Positions 35,701 through 48,800 of a DNA stretch of 64,000 nucleotides are shown in pieces. Every line of letters begins with the position of its first letter. Positions within the stretch are counted from its first letter, which is position 1. The translations under genes were made by a program, and so were the position numbers. The notes below the pieces were generated by a model, which made no database searches, was not told the DNA's origin, and saw only the letters and a program-made list of their open reading frames with translations. Source of the stretch: Hirudinaria manillensis (lineage: Eukaryota > Annelida > Clitellata > Hirudinida > Hirudinidae); contig CM067532.1 in the NCBI GenBank assembly GCA_034509925.1, positions 897,501-961,500 on the forward strand, read 5' to 3'.

Positions 35701-35723
35701 AGCAACTTAAGGCTGGAAAGTAA
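32713..35723 (+). CDS. Mitochondrial amidoxime-reducing component-like MOSC protein, 7 exons
   Basis: Molybdenum-cofactor enzyme of the mARC family, which reduces N-hydroxylated compounds with cytochrome b5 and its reductase at the outer mitochondrial membrane. Exons: 32713-32948, 33076-33249, 33548-33722, 34440-34604, 34902-34963, 35246-35320, 35567-35723. Phases agree and give 347 residues, close to the usual 335-340. Seen: an N-terminal hydrophobic anchor (VGLIAMFTAKALALVLL) followed by basic residues; the MOSC N-terminal motif FPLKSTRGIEPEEAQCDYDG; GVDCGEQASEWI; and CDRCSMTTIDP (Cys269/Cys272), where the family holds its molybdenum-ligating Cys. The end FGESPCFGVNLTLIKPG also fits. It is close in sequence to vertebrate MTARC1/MTARC2, but orthology to either cannot be decided. 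It is transcribed away from P4HA. Confidence 0.93.
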
Positions 35724-37283
35724 AACAATCAATTACAATACTATTCTTTTTGTTTTTAATTTTTGTAAGTATATATGAATAATTCAAAATTTGTCGTCTC
35801 TGTCGTTGAAATCTCAGTCAAAGTTACTCTCTCAAGTAAACTGATTACAATGTGGTGTAGAGTGATTTGAGTTTGTAACTAAGTAATACATTATTACCTC
35901 TGTTTGACAAACTTAGTAGGTAGTTGCATGTGATGCTGGCATCCATATCTGCCATTTTTAAGGCGTTTCAACCTGTTTGATTCAAACACACAATCTATTC
36001 TCTCTGAGAAGGGAGAGCCAAGATATTGTAAATCATGTCCCTCTCTAGGGTACTTATGTCATGAGGGAAATTGTACTTATCACTGAAAGTGGGGAGCCTT
36101 TAAAGACCTCGCAGTTTAATTACTACAAGCCGAAATGGCTAAAACGACAAAAATGTCTATAAAACAACTCGCTGAGTTAGCGGCCATGCATCGATGCAAC
36201 AGAAACTTCACTTGAAAGACTTTGTGGCAAAAAAGGACAAATTGATTTCGTATGCGATCTGGTAGAAATCTGCAGAGAAGATCTCCACATTTTCTTTACT
36301 CGGCCAGGATTTTCTTTCCGTATGTGGATCGTGCATGTCTAAACTTGCTCTCTGTCTAAACTGTTGGTGCATGTTCATTGTTCACGGAAAACTTTGCAAA
36401 ATTTTGAAACAAAGAAATAAATTATGACCGCCAAGTTTTTTTTTGCAGCCTTCCTTTTCCTCGCGTTTGTACGTTTTGAAATATTCGGCAAAAGTTTTGG
36501 GTTAATAGGGACACAAGAAAATAAAAATTAAGCTACTCCTAATCGATTTAAGTGAACTAAAAAAGTGACACAAGCGGAGCGAACCCATCGTCTGCTAGTA
36601 CCGCTCAAGCAACACAACGAAAGACAATGGCGGACAAAAATTGATTTACAATATCTTTGTTAACTTTAAATATTGTTTTTATCGCTGTTGTGCGCAAGAA
36701 TATTCTTACGAAAATATGAAATTTGCCAGAAAAATATTACGCTTTTTTCATCGTATTCTTCTATTAAATCTTAAAAAAATAATTGACGGTTACAGTGCCT
36801 CTTCAAATTTATCATAAAAAGATTTTTTATTAAACCCGGGTCATCTGGTACGGATATGTCGCTGACATTTCAAACCGTCAGGAAATTTTAGACATTAAGA
36901 GAAAAAATGATTTCTTTACAATTGTCAACTTGCATTCAAATTGTCTCAATATATGCAAACATTTGACGGGTCGTTTTTACAATCAGTTATGAATAATGTG
37001 TCGACTTTTAATACCGCTCTGACTGACTTTTTGATTTCGAATTTTTTTTTATTCATACTCTTCCCGAGGGTCATTGCAGGTACATTAGGTTCACATTTTC
37101 TTCTTTAAACATTATTTAAAACCTTTAGTCGAAACAATTTTCGTTCGTAGGCTTCGAATTTCCGGGTGCATCTTGTTTCCCTCGCTGGATTTGGAATAAA
37201 ACATAAAAACTAAAATTCGATTGACATTCGTACTGACATTTTTTTAACAGTAACATTTCAGAAGAGGTTCAAGTCTCCCAAAG
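35724..37283. other. Intergenic, nothing recognised
   Basis: AT-rich DNA between the mARC gene and the first PAN/fibrinogen-like gene. No coding exon, RNA gene or long repeat was seen. A TAGCTCAGT-like string at 35538, inside the last mARC intron, resembles a tRNA A box but no tRNA fold accompanies it. Confidence 0.6.
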
Positions 37284-38982
37284 ATGTCGCGTTTCTTCCT
37301 AATTATTGCTTCTTGGCTGATCATTTTCCAGAGTACGAATTCATATCTAGCTCCAGAGCCTAATGCTGCATTTTGTCCACTGGTGGATATGAAAGGAAAT
37401 CCCCTCTATTACTTCGATAAAAGATTCTCAGTGCCGAAATCTACTCCAGTACGTGTGATCACAGAATGTTCTCTGACATGTTATCAAGATGATTCGTGCA
37501 AAGGATTCACTTTCAGCAAAAATTCGAGCAATTGTACATTGCATTACACTTTCCCATCGCCCATTACTACAACTATAGCCCAGAACATGCCTTCCACGTC
37601 AAGATTAACAACTTATATGGTTGGTTGAAAGTTTAAAAGATTGAATTATTAAATAAAATATTAATCATAAATTTGTTTCATTTTGCGGTGTAATTTTTAT
37701 GATTATTTTTCACGTAATGCAAATCATCTGCAGATGGAAGGATTCTCTCTTTATCGTTAGTTCAACTATTTCTACGGCTGAATCAATTTTTTTGTAATTT
37801 CAATCATAAGCTATGATGTTTTTTTTTTTCCATAAAATGTTCAGCCTACAGATATCCCTATCCTTGCATTCTGCCATTTACATTATCTGGTCGATTGTAC
37901 AATGATTCGTGTGCTCCAATTTTGTCTGGATATCTGAAATGTAACTTCTATGTTTGTCCGGTTCAAATTGGAAGCGTTGTGGAAACTAGACAGTGTGTCA
38001 GACCAGATAACAGTTGGTAGCAGAATTGTACAGCTTTGATAGACTTTTTTTATTAGGTTATACATCGAATAACTGCCTAACATAATTAATTTTAACTAGC
38101 ATGAGTTCTTTTTTTTCATAATTTGGCTTTCTAAGAGTTCATTTGGATATCGGCATACCTTTGAATCACGATATGAGGTGAAATGTTCAAATAAACAGAT
38201 GTTGATAAGTCTAAATACATAAAATTTTTCTAATGAATCTTTAAAAATTTTCTGACACTTTCCTTCCTAAAGTGACCCAAGCGAGGACTTCTATTTCAAT
38301 GATGTCTTGCCTCAAGAATATGAAAGAAATCTATTCGCTAGAGACAGGAAAATCTTGGATTCTCATTCAACATAAGAAGAGATATACCTTCGATTATCGC
38401 AATAGCGAAGAATATCGAAACTGGACAGATTATAAGCAAGGTTTCGGCACTCCCGATTCTGATTACTGGATTGGAAACGAGTGGTTGTACGGGATTACAT
38501 CAAATCTCTGCATGCCGACCAACGGTATTGTCAATTATAGGCTGAGAATAGAAATTGGGGATGTCAAAGGATTCTGGTATTCAGTGGAATACAAATACTT
38601 TAAAGTCGATGCCGAATCAACCAAGTACAGACTCAACTTAACCGGCTATGATGAAATGGCGAGCGACCTAGCAGATGCATTTGGTCTGGCTGACCAAACC
38701 TTGACTACTCAATCTGGGACGACTAAGATCTATGCTCCTTGGAGCATTTGGAACTGCACCCTGCCCTGCAAGCTGTTTGGCTTCTTTACAAATGACACGC
38801 GCCCCAATGAAAATTGTACCCTTCCTACAGGATGGTGGTTCAACTCCACGCAGTTGAATTGTCAAACATCAGCGCACTTTGGAAATCTGAATTCACCTAT
38901 TAATATATGGCCCAATAAAAGGGGCATGCTTCCCTTTCACATTTATCAATCAGAGACCAGGATGTACATTAGCAAGGCATGA
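37284..38982 (+). CDS. Secreted PAN + FN2-like + fibrinogen-like protein, paralogue A
   Basis: Four exons: 37284-37619, 37734-37755 (22 nt), 37845-38012, 38273-38982; 411 residues. Exon 1 encodes a signal peptide (MSRFFLIIASWLIIFQSTNS) and a PAN/apple-like domain with CSLTCYQDDSCKGFTF and a following Cys. Exon 3 encodes a Cys-rich segment starting PCILPFTLSGRLYNDSC, which resembles a fibronectin type II module but has an extra Cys. Exon 4 encodes a fibrinogen C-terminal-like domain: SWILIQHKK, NWTDYKQGFGTPDSDYWIGN, YRLNLTGYD and GWWFNSTQLNC. Several N-glycosylation sequons are present. Such proteins are usually extracellular lectin-like or recognition molecules. The ligand is unknown, and the usual acidic calcium site of fibrinogen lectins is not obvious. 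It lies 1.8 kb upstream of its tandem paralogue. Confidence 0.85.
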
Positions 38983-40746
38983 GAAAGTCATTGCAGATCT
39001 GAAGCAACTCAATGCCTGCTGAAGATCTTGTTACGACAGATTTTTACTTTATATTAATGTTATCTAATTTTTTTCTAAATATCTAATTAACAGCTTCTTT
39101 ATTAAAGTTAAAATGTCATTCAAATTCAAATTTCTTTGTTCGTTGCAACTGCGCGTTTCTCAAAATGATCGCTGTATTTGCTGAAATGTTTTCAGAGCCA
39201 TTCACGAATTTCTCAACCAATATGTGGAATCACTCTTAGCAAATAACCAAAAACAAAAGTTTTATAAACAGTCGACATAAGATCTGTCACGCGTGAATTA
39301 TATTAGAGATCCATTGATCCTGCCGCTTCCTGCGGACATTTTAACATTTAATTGACCTGGCCATTGACATCAAGAGCCAGTCCTTACCGTCTGTGAATTT
39401 AATCTGAATATTTCCTTTAATTTTCTCAGATTTTCAACTTTTGCGATGCTTGATGCTACTCGACGTATATTTTGACGAAACTATGTTTCAACATTTTGTT
39501 GTCTTTTATTTGTCAAAATTTTATAATTTGTTAAATTGAGTTCGCTCCATTAAAGTTTAACAAAGTGAAATGAACGTTGGTAGGTGCACGGTTGTCAATC
39601 AAGCATTTTTGAGAAGGACAACGTCCACCATCTTAAACTAACTCCCTATTACAATAAATTCTAATAATTCCAGGTCCAAAACAAGCCAAAGCATGGAGGA
39701 AATAATTAGCTGGGTTTTACATCAAACACCAAGAACAGTAACTATTAACTCAGGGCGAGCTGGCGGTATTAAAACTTGTGCAACTTTCTTCGAACGGGTT
39801 TTTTCCGAAGAAAGAGTCGCAATAGGGAATTCTCGCTACAAAGCATGTCATTACACGTTTTACACCATTATTTGCCGAGCCATCTGAAATTTAGCAGGGA
39901 AATGCAAGCGATCAATTCTTCCCAACAATGTCTGTTATTCCCCTGGTGAGACGCGTTTGAAAGAAGACGATGATATATGATCTCAAAAAACAAGACGTAA
40001 AAGCGAAGCAAGACATGCTTTAATTTCCTCCTATTTGTTGAACCCGACCGTCTCTTCTCAAACGAAAACATGGCGGAACAAAGCAGACGAAGATTAATTG
40101 ACACGGACGTGTTGCTCTGCTGCACATAAATTTACATTTTCTTTTCGAATTTAAAATTCGTTTTATTAAATAATTTCAAATAAAAAATGTTGGAATAAGA
40201 TTCTGTTTAATGCCCTTTTAATGAGTTTAGTGGACCACTGTGCCGAACTAATCTAATCCTGATCTATTTAGGGTTTTCCTCCACAAAATTTTCTAATTCT
40301 TCTATAAATTTGGATTTCTATTGGATATTTAATTTAAAGTGTTATTGGGGTCACTTAGTGCTGTATATGCCACACCGTATCATTTCGAGACATGCTCTAA
40401 AGCGTGTCATTAACTCGTTTTTTTTAAGATAGCATTTTCGATTCTATTCAGCGGAAGAATATTTTTCACAATTACCAAAGATGACGCCAGCATTTGGTCT
40501 GAAATCATATGAGAATTCATGACCTCTAAAAGAAGTGTTTTTTAGATGAAATTATAAAAGCCTCTCGCATAGTTGCCGTTTGCTTTTGTGCAGCAGAAAA
40601 TTATTCTTTAGATTTCTGGGCGTATGTTCTCAGACTTTACTTCACTGATTGAAATTTAAAAAAAAAACACAGAAATTCCGCTTTTGCGATGAATTTTATT
40701 CTATTTTCTTTTCTTTTTTAGATACGCTTGAGATTCCAGATTTGTA
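38983..40746. other. Spacer between tandem paralogues, nothing recognised
   Basis: AT-rich DNA. Short open frames (for example at 39693-39887) have no recognisable content. No large repeat was noticed that would explain the tandem duplication. Confidence 0.6.
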
Positions 40747-42603
40747 ATGTCTCCCGTATGGAATCTGTTGCTGTTGACAATAATTTTCTTCCAAACTTCA
40801 ACTTCTCACCTCACTCCAGAACCTAAGACTTCATTTTGTCCGCTGGTTGATTTCAGAGGCAATGCTCTCAACATATTTGATAAAAGATTATCAGAGCCGA
40901 AGTCCATTCCGAGCGCTATGATCACAGAATGCTCTCTGGAATGTTTCCAAGATGTGCAATGCAGGGGATTCACTTTTGACAAAAATTTGTCCAACTGTAC
41001 TCTTCACTACTCTGTTCCTTATTTTGCATTTTCTCCATTTATCCAGCAAGGCGTGCTTGCTTCCAGATTAATGTCATACATGGTGAGCTAAAAATGAAGA
41101 TTATTGCGAGTTTTTTTTAAAACAATACCCATACTTACAGTAGCGAAGTGTTTGTAGTTAAAGTAAAATTATTAACCATTTCTTCAATTACGATTTCTGA
41201 TCTAATTTAAATATAATTTTTCAATCTCCGATCAGATGGAAGGAATCTCTATTTACCGTTAGTATTTTTTTTTGAATAATATTATAGTGCAATTCGAATA
41301 TTTTGTGATTTTCATGACGAAAAGTATGATTTAAGTATTTTTGAGAAACACTCTAACAAGCTATTTTGCTTTGTTCAGGTGTATGGTTGAATTGTTGACC
41401 TGGTAAAATTACAGAAAAAAAATGTAATTTTCAACAAAAGCCTCTTATTACAAAAGAATATTAGAATTATAGGACGTAATATTTGATAATTATATTAACG
41501 TTCAGCTTACAGACATCCCTATCCATGTCTTTTACCATTTACATTGTCTGGTCGACTGTACAACCATTCTTGTGCTCCGGTCTTACCAGGATATTCGAAA
41601 TGCAATTTCCATGTCTGTCCGGTTAAAATTGGAGACTTTGTCGCAATTAGACAATGTTCCACGCCAGAAAACAGTTAGTCTGTGATTCTCCGAGAAAATC
41701 ACACACGGCTATGTATCTAAATGTCGAGCAATACAATATTCGTTTTTTTTTTAATAATTCATTATAAAGTTATTAACCTTAAAGCAATTTACTTTTAAAA
41801 TTATTTATAACAATTGTTAATTATGATCTAATAAGCAATAACTTCAAGAATGCCTTTTATAAGTTCATTAAATTGTTTCAGCAAACCTGTCCAGGGGGTC
41901 CATCTTCCCGATTGTTTGCCTCCAGAAGGAAAGAGAAATTTTCGTCCTAGAAACAGGGAGGTCGTGGATACTCATCCAGCACAGGAGAAGACAATTCCGG
42001 AGTATTTTTTACTCCTTCACATCGCGAAACTGGACGGAATTCAAGCGAGGTTTCGGCACGCCAGATAGCGACTACTGGATTGGCAACGACTGGCTACACG
42101 AACTTACTTCAAATCTGTGCACGCCGAGCCATGGAAATAACGATTCGTACCGACTAAGAATGGAAATATCCGATTATACTGGCCACTGGTATTCTCTAGA
42201 ATACATGCATTTTCATGTAGGTTCTGAGGAAGATAACTTCAGACTCAATCTGACCGGTTATGACCAAACGGTCAGCGACTTGCCCGATGCGTTTGACCTG
42301 GCCGACCAATCAGCAACTTCTACCACGCAATCTGGAAGCAGCGCCAAGTCTCCTAAATCATGGAGCATGTGGAATTGTACCCTTCCCTGCAAGGTGATCG
42401 GCTTCTACACAAACGATACCAATCCCTATGGAAACTGTACCCTTATAGCTGGATGGTGGTACAGCTCCTCGCAGCTGGCCTGTCGAAGTTCTACTTTTGT
42501 TGGGAATTTGAATGCACCCTACTTGATGTGGCCAAACAATAGAGGGATCAATTCCTATTTGTATTTTCCTATTGAGACCAGAATGTACATCACGAAGGCA
42601 TGA
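40747..42603 (+). CDS. Secreted PAN + FN2-like + fibrinogen-like protein, paralogue B
   Basis: Four exons: 40747-41082, 41236-41257 (22 nt), 41506-41673, 41882-42603; 415 residues. Exons 1, 2 and 3 have exactly the same lengths as in paralogue A (336, 22, 168), and all intron phases match, so the two arose by tandem duplication. The signal peptide is MSPVWNLLLLTIIFFQTSTS. The PAN-like core contains CSLECFQDVQCRGFTF, the Cys-rich exon is again FN2-like, and the fibrinogen-like domain has SWILIQHRRR, NWTEFKRGFGTPDSDYWIGN and GWWYSSSQLAC. Divergence is concentrated in loops and around the start of exon 4. Exon 4 is read from 41882, after TTTCAG; an ATG at 42160 in the same frame would lose half the domain and is not the start. 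Confidence 0.85.
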
Positions 42604-43890
42604 AATTGACATAGGAAATTTATGATATCAACGCTGATCTCAAAATAGGACCATTTAATTTAATAGAAGAAACTAAAGTGTGCAGCAAAGATGGATTGCA
42701 TACCTGTTTTTGTATTTCATATTAGCGCTAGATTATTATTGCTATTATTATTATCCTGAAAAATTAACCTACTTTTTACATTCTTTAGAATCGGTAAACA
42801 CTTCATTCTTCTGTTAAGTCTTGCTTCTGCCCTGTTCTTCATTTGCACATATTTGGTAAATTCGTTTAAATCTTTCTTACTAAAATTCAGCTTATTTTTT
42901 AAGCGCCATTAGAAATCATCACTTCGAATAAATTGGGTAACTAATGTCCTTTTTTAATTCCAAGCACCAATTTAGATTTTGGTTTACAATTGTTAGAAGA
43001 TTTAGTGTAGATTTTATCACTTGTAGCTTTTCTTACCGTTCCATCTAATAAAGCTAGAAAAAGGTGCAATGATGAAATGACGTGAAATAAGGGCAGGGAT
43101 TTCGGGGGAGGCAAGGGAGGCCAATGGCCCCTAGCCACTTGCTCTTGTTATTCACGTTATCATTTTAGGTTACGTATTACTTTTATTTATTTATTTATAT
43201 ATTAGGTTGTAATAAGTTGGAATCAATTTGCATTTTATTATCCGAATGATTCACACCATCCGGAACTAGGTCAACTCCAACGCCCATTTCCTACGCATTC
43301 CAATGCAAGTTTCTTTCGTGACAATGTCATGCATGAAAGAACTGATACCAATTATTATAAAATATTTAATACAAATTATAGCATAGGAAAAGCTAAACGA
43401 CCGTAAATTTAAATAAAATTCGTCCAGCCACATTACCTTGCCATTTTAACCATCCATTACATTGCGCTGCAGGAACATAACAACTCTGCAGAGAATTTTC
43501 GTCTGCGTTAAGTTTTTCTAATCATCGAAAAGGTTTGCATTTGAAACCCGTCAGGGTTGAATTTTTAATATTACGACAGATTTTTTAAATGAGTTTTGTT
43601 CTTGGTGGGACGAACTATTTTGAAATACTTAAATGTCCAGACTTGAGCCGGTTACGTCTATCTCTTGATTCATTTTCTCGGATGCAGCCAGTCATTGCTT
43701 TTAATTTGAACGAGAAGATATAAACTAAACTTTAATAGAGTATTTTATCTGCCTAGTGGCAGGCAATAGTAGAATTTTAAGGTAATCGGTGGTAAAAATA
43801 AAGAATTTTTTAAGTTGATCTGGTCTCCATGTTTATATTGTTGGTTCGACGGCTTTAGTCGTTTGAAATACATTTGCAGAACAGAAAATT
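42604..43890. other. Intergenic and tropomodulin 5' region
   Basis: Holds the 3' UTR of paralogue B, with an AATAAA near 42927, and AT-rich DNA. A splice acceptor CATTTGCAG at about 43871-43879 lies 11 bp before the tropomodulin start codon. An upstream non-coding exon and the promoter therefore probably lie in this interval. Confidence 0.5.
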
Positions 43891-45809
43891 ATGGCAGCCA
43901 CAAAGATTTCAGGCAAAGATTTGAGGGGCTTGAAAGAAAGCGACATTGATGATTTACTTTCGAAACTGACTCCTGAAGAATTGGAGGAATTGCATATGGA
44001 GCTCGTTGATCCTGATGTTAGAAATAAATACTAATTTTAAACATGCATTTATGTTTGTAAAACTATTGCTCTATTTTCATTATTTGTTGCTGTGTACATT
44101 CCCTTGCTTTTTGTGAAATGTGTATTTTATTTTTATAACAACAATTAACAAGAGTAATAGAATAAATTTTGTGTATTTCATTTTTTTTAAAATGATAAAA
44201 TAAGTAATTCAAACAATGTTTTGGTTGTATGTGAAAATAGCTCTACAGTAGTTCTACACAAATATCCTAAAAATACATTTACTTCCTGCTTAGCTCTAAT
44301 ATTAAGTGCTTAATTTGATTTGATTTGAGGCATTTTGAACATCATGATTTCAAATCAGTAAATACTTGTAACCTTTGATGACTATATGCTAGGCATGACA
44401 TAGGCAGATATGAAACTTGAGAATTGGCTGGGCAAATTCAATTTAAATCTTTATTAATTAAATTTTTTATTATTATATGGCAGAAAGTTAAAGTTTGTAC
44501 TGAAACTATAAATCCTTTGAACTATCCACACGTATGGTTCTCCTGATGTCAATCGTTCCAGGATCCACACGTTCCACCCTCGGACAGATGTCGCTACAGG
44601 ACGGAAAAGGAGCCCAGCGGACCTTTTGATCGTCAGAAGTTGATTGAATACTTGGAAAAGAAGGCTGCCGAGGAGAAAGACTGGCAGGATCCCAAGCCTT
44701 ACGTCAAGGAGACCAGAGGTATGTCGTGGAAACGAACAGCTTCTTGGGATCGTGTAGAATTTCTTTGGCACGATTTGTTTTTCTGCTACTCTTTTGAATC
44801 ACGTTCAAAGTTTCTTTGGATGTGAGATTAGAGAGGGGAAAAAATAACATAAGAAACTGTGATGGAAATTTAATTAATGAAGGAATGACTTCAACCAAAT
44901 AAATGCAAATATCCTCTAGAGATATGCTCTAGAGATTTAAAAGTGATTTCAAAAAGAAAACAATGGCCACCAGATGGCCATCAATTAAGCTGTAATTCTT
45001 CAAATTCCTTAAAAGAATTTTCCACCAGCTTCATGTATCATGTGTCTCATCGATTGAGATGATGCATCCATAGCAGCCAAGTTATGACATGCCGATTTGT
45101 TTGTAACGTTATTCAGTTTGTTGACAACTCTCAAGATAGGATAATTGGGTCCTTATCAGGATGTTGATAATTTCAACCTGTTTTCAACGTTGTACTTTTG
45201 AGAAACGTTTTCAATTAGAATCAGATTTTGAAAATAAGTGGATATTATAAAAAAAAAAGCTGCTTATATTTCAATAAATTTTGAAAAAATTGTGGACATT
45301 CAGATTGAGAATGTGCAAGTTTTGTGAAAACTAGGCCCCTCATTTTGACAGGCACCAATTGTTTGTTCTCATTGAAAATATTTAGTATGTTGAACTTCAT
45401 CGTATGATTTGTCAGCCAGCATAGATTCTGTTGCAATCTAATCCTCTAATGATAAACACAGGCTCCTCCTAATTGGATGATTGGCTGATAATCTTTTTAT
45501 TTTTGAAATTCCATTTATAAAAAAAAGAACTATACTCTTGGTGCATAAATTTTGATTTAAAAATAAATAAGTAAATAAACAAATTAATTCGCTTTGCACT
45601 TCGAACGACGCATCAACAACGACGTCAGAGCATATTTTAAAAATCTTGACGTACGTCATCGTCGTCGTCAGGCAAAGTTTGGAAGCCCAAGGAGCCCGAG
45701 AAGGTGAAGGTCGGTCGCACCGAGGACGAGGTCGCCATAGAAACGGAGTGGGACGAGGCACTCCAGGAGGCCACGGAGGAGGAGCTCGTGGATCTTGCAG
45801 GTAGTGATG

Positions 45810-45841
<32 letters not shown>

Positions 45842-48800
45842 GATGGTGATGACATGCTACCCAACCATTTATTGCAAGTTGATCATTATGATCAATATTA
45901 TAATTTAAACATATTATTATAGATGTATTATAAATTATAGATTATTATAAAACATATTATTATAAAACACTATTACATATTATTAGAAACTTTATTATAT
46001 ACATTTACCGAAACATAATAATAATAATAATAATTAATTATGATTATTGACTGTGATATAAATGATACTACGGTGCCATTCTTTAGCAATACTGGGATTC
46101 CACGGCATGCTCAATCAGAACCAATACCATCACGCCTTCGTCAGTGGAAAACAAGCCAAGGATCTGCCAGGAGGATTGCAAGGTGAGCGATTTCAAATAT
46201 TCAAATTGAATTTGTTCTCATCATTTTTAAGTACTTTTTTGAGATGTCGACTGCATTCATCTGCCCATCTATCTTTCAGACTGTCTGTCTGTCTGTCTGT
46301 ATCTCTTATTGATAATACTTTACCTCTCCTGCCCAATTGCTATCTTTTAACTTTCATTAAAAAAAATAACAATCATCTTCCATAAGTTTATTTCATGAAT
46401 GTCTAAATTATAAAAATCAGGTGGTCTAAGCCATTCAAAGTTTAAAAGACTCATTCATTCATTCATTCATTCATTCATTCATTCATTCATTCATTCATTC
46501 ATTCATTCATTCATTCATTCATTCATTCATTCATTCATTCATTCATTCATTCATTCATTCATACATTCATTCATTCATTCATGCATACATTCATTCATTC
46601 ATTCATTCATTCATTCATTCATTCATTCATTCATTCATTCATTCATTCATTCATTCATTCATTCATTCATTCATTCATTCATTCATTCATTCATTCATTC
46701 ATTCATTCATTCATTCATTCATTCATTCATTCATTCATTCATTCATTCATTCATTCATTCATTCATTCATTCATTCATTCATTCATTCATTCATTCATTC
46801 ATTCCCTCCTTCGTACACCAGCGGTCACCAAGTGCGAGCCCGTCAAGTCCTTCGAGATGGAAAAGCCAAACGACACGGACGTCAATGAGAGCCTGAGGCA
46901 GTTGAAGAGCAACAACGCTTCACTGAAGGAGTTGAACCTCAACAACATCAAGGTGAGTCGTTCGAGTATCATCATCGTCGTCGTTGTTGTTGTTGTTACT
47001 ATTGCTCTTCTCTGACTGATATCACCAGTTATTACCGTTATTGTTATTGTCAATATTACTTAAAATATTTGAAGAATTGAATTGATTTGTCAATATCATG
47101 CTTTCCATTGGTTCTACAGTATTTTATATAACATGTCATCTGCATGGAGGTAAACGTTTAGTATATAATTAATAACTATTATATATTTATTTTTATTTAT
47201 TCATTTATTTTTTTATAAAACTCAATGGGTGCAACTAAGTAATTCATTTAAATTAATGCAATTCCTGCTTTTATGAGTCATATTTCGAACACGTCACTAT
47301 TTATTACTATTATCATCATTGTTTTTATTGTACTGTATTTGTTTTTGTTTATAAGAATTTTGTATTTAAGAATATATTTACCAACCTATGCATACTTAAT
47401 CCAATTGTATTTATTAATCCATTATAAATGTGTCTACCTGTATTAATCATTGATGATGCCCACTCCCCTTGTTGGGACTTACCATAGTCATCATTACAAT
47501 TATTCACCAACAATTTATCAATCAATCAGTCAATGTATTGATCGTAATTTTAATGTTATTTGTTTTGCAAATCTGATCAACATCGTAATATGGATGTAAC
47601 ATTCATTCGGTAACTCGTTCCCCCATCAGGACATTTCCGATGGCACCTTCCGGGAACTCTTTGAGTCCCTCAAGAGCAACACCCACCTGGAGAAGCTGCA
47701 CCTGGCCAATACAGGTCTGACAGACAAGAATGGCAAGGTAAACTAGCTGCAGCCTAGAAAGTGCACTCGTAACAGAATGCCACGATGATGTTTTGCAAAA
47801 TGTGATCTTAACGAGTTCGTTATAATAAATGGCTGATTATTACTGTTAGAAGACTATTGTTACAATTACATAACAAGACCAGAATTATGGTTACTGTCGA
47901 TTAGCTGAACCGAACTAGTTACTAATAACTGAGTAGAATCCCCATCGCAGGATGTTACAACACATCCCTGGGCTTGGCTCTCCTTCTCCTCATAATTCTT
48001 CCCATCTTCGTTCATTCATTCACTTTTTCTTTCTCTCTTTCAGCTTCTGAAAGCCGTCCTCGAGGTCAACAAGTCCTTGACCTTTTTGAACCTGGAGAGC
48101 AACTTCCTCAGCGGAATGGTCATCGTTGAACTCGTCCAAGCTATAAACAAGAACCAGACGATTGTTGACTTCAAAGTGGCCAATCAGGTTGGTCCATCAG
48201 TGGCTGCTATGGTGACGGTGGTGGTGATGATGATCATGATGATGACAGTCGGTTATGGTGATGATTAACTGGTTTCCGCTTATGTCTAGGAAATGCAAGA
48301 TTAATCGCAATAAATCATCTTTTTACAATAAATCAAATTTTGTCGTGTCGAAATGCGAGCCGACATGCAGCTGTCGACGGCAGATTGACTTCGATCGATT
48401 GATTTTCAATCGAGGACGTCACACATTTCGTTCTCTACCGCAGAGACCGCAGGTGCTCGGAGTGAAGAGCGAAATGGACATCGCAGAGTTGCTGAAGAAG
48501 AACACGACGATGCTCAGGTTCGGAATCTTCCTCGAGGTGCCCCTGGCCAGAATCACCATCTCCCAGGTCTTGCAGAGAAACAACGACAGTCGTTAGTGTT
48601 GCACAGAATGTTGTTGTTGATGTCATCTGTGTTGTGTTCCTGTGCCTTAATTTGCCTTTAATCATCTTTTAATGAAGTATTATAACTGCTATAATTTGGA
48701 TGGTGGTGAGTAATTATTCATGATGTGTTGTTATTATTATTATTATTATTCAAAATCATATTTTTGTATCTTATTTTAAAGACCTTGGTCTTGAAGATTG

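Noticed and set aside
42160-42603. Independent 147-residue gene in paralogue B
   Set aside because: It is the second part of the fibrinogen-like exon; the frame extends upstream to the acceptor at 41882.
48592-48596. Tropomodulin ending at the TAG at 48594-48596
   Set aside because: Splicing at GTTAGT to 48959 yields the expected basic tail (LRKERLDRK) in phase; the shorter end remains possible as an isoform.
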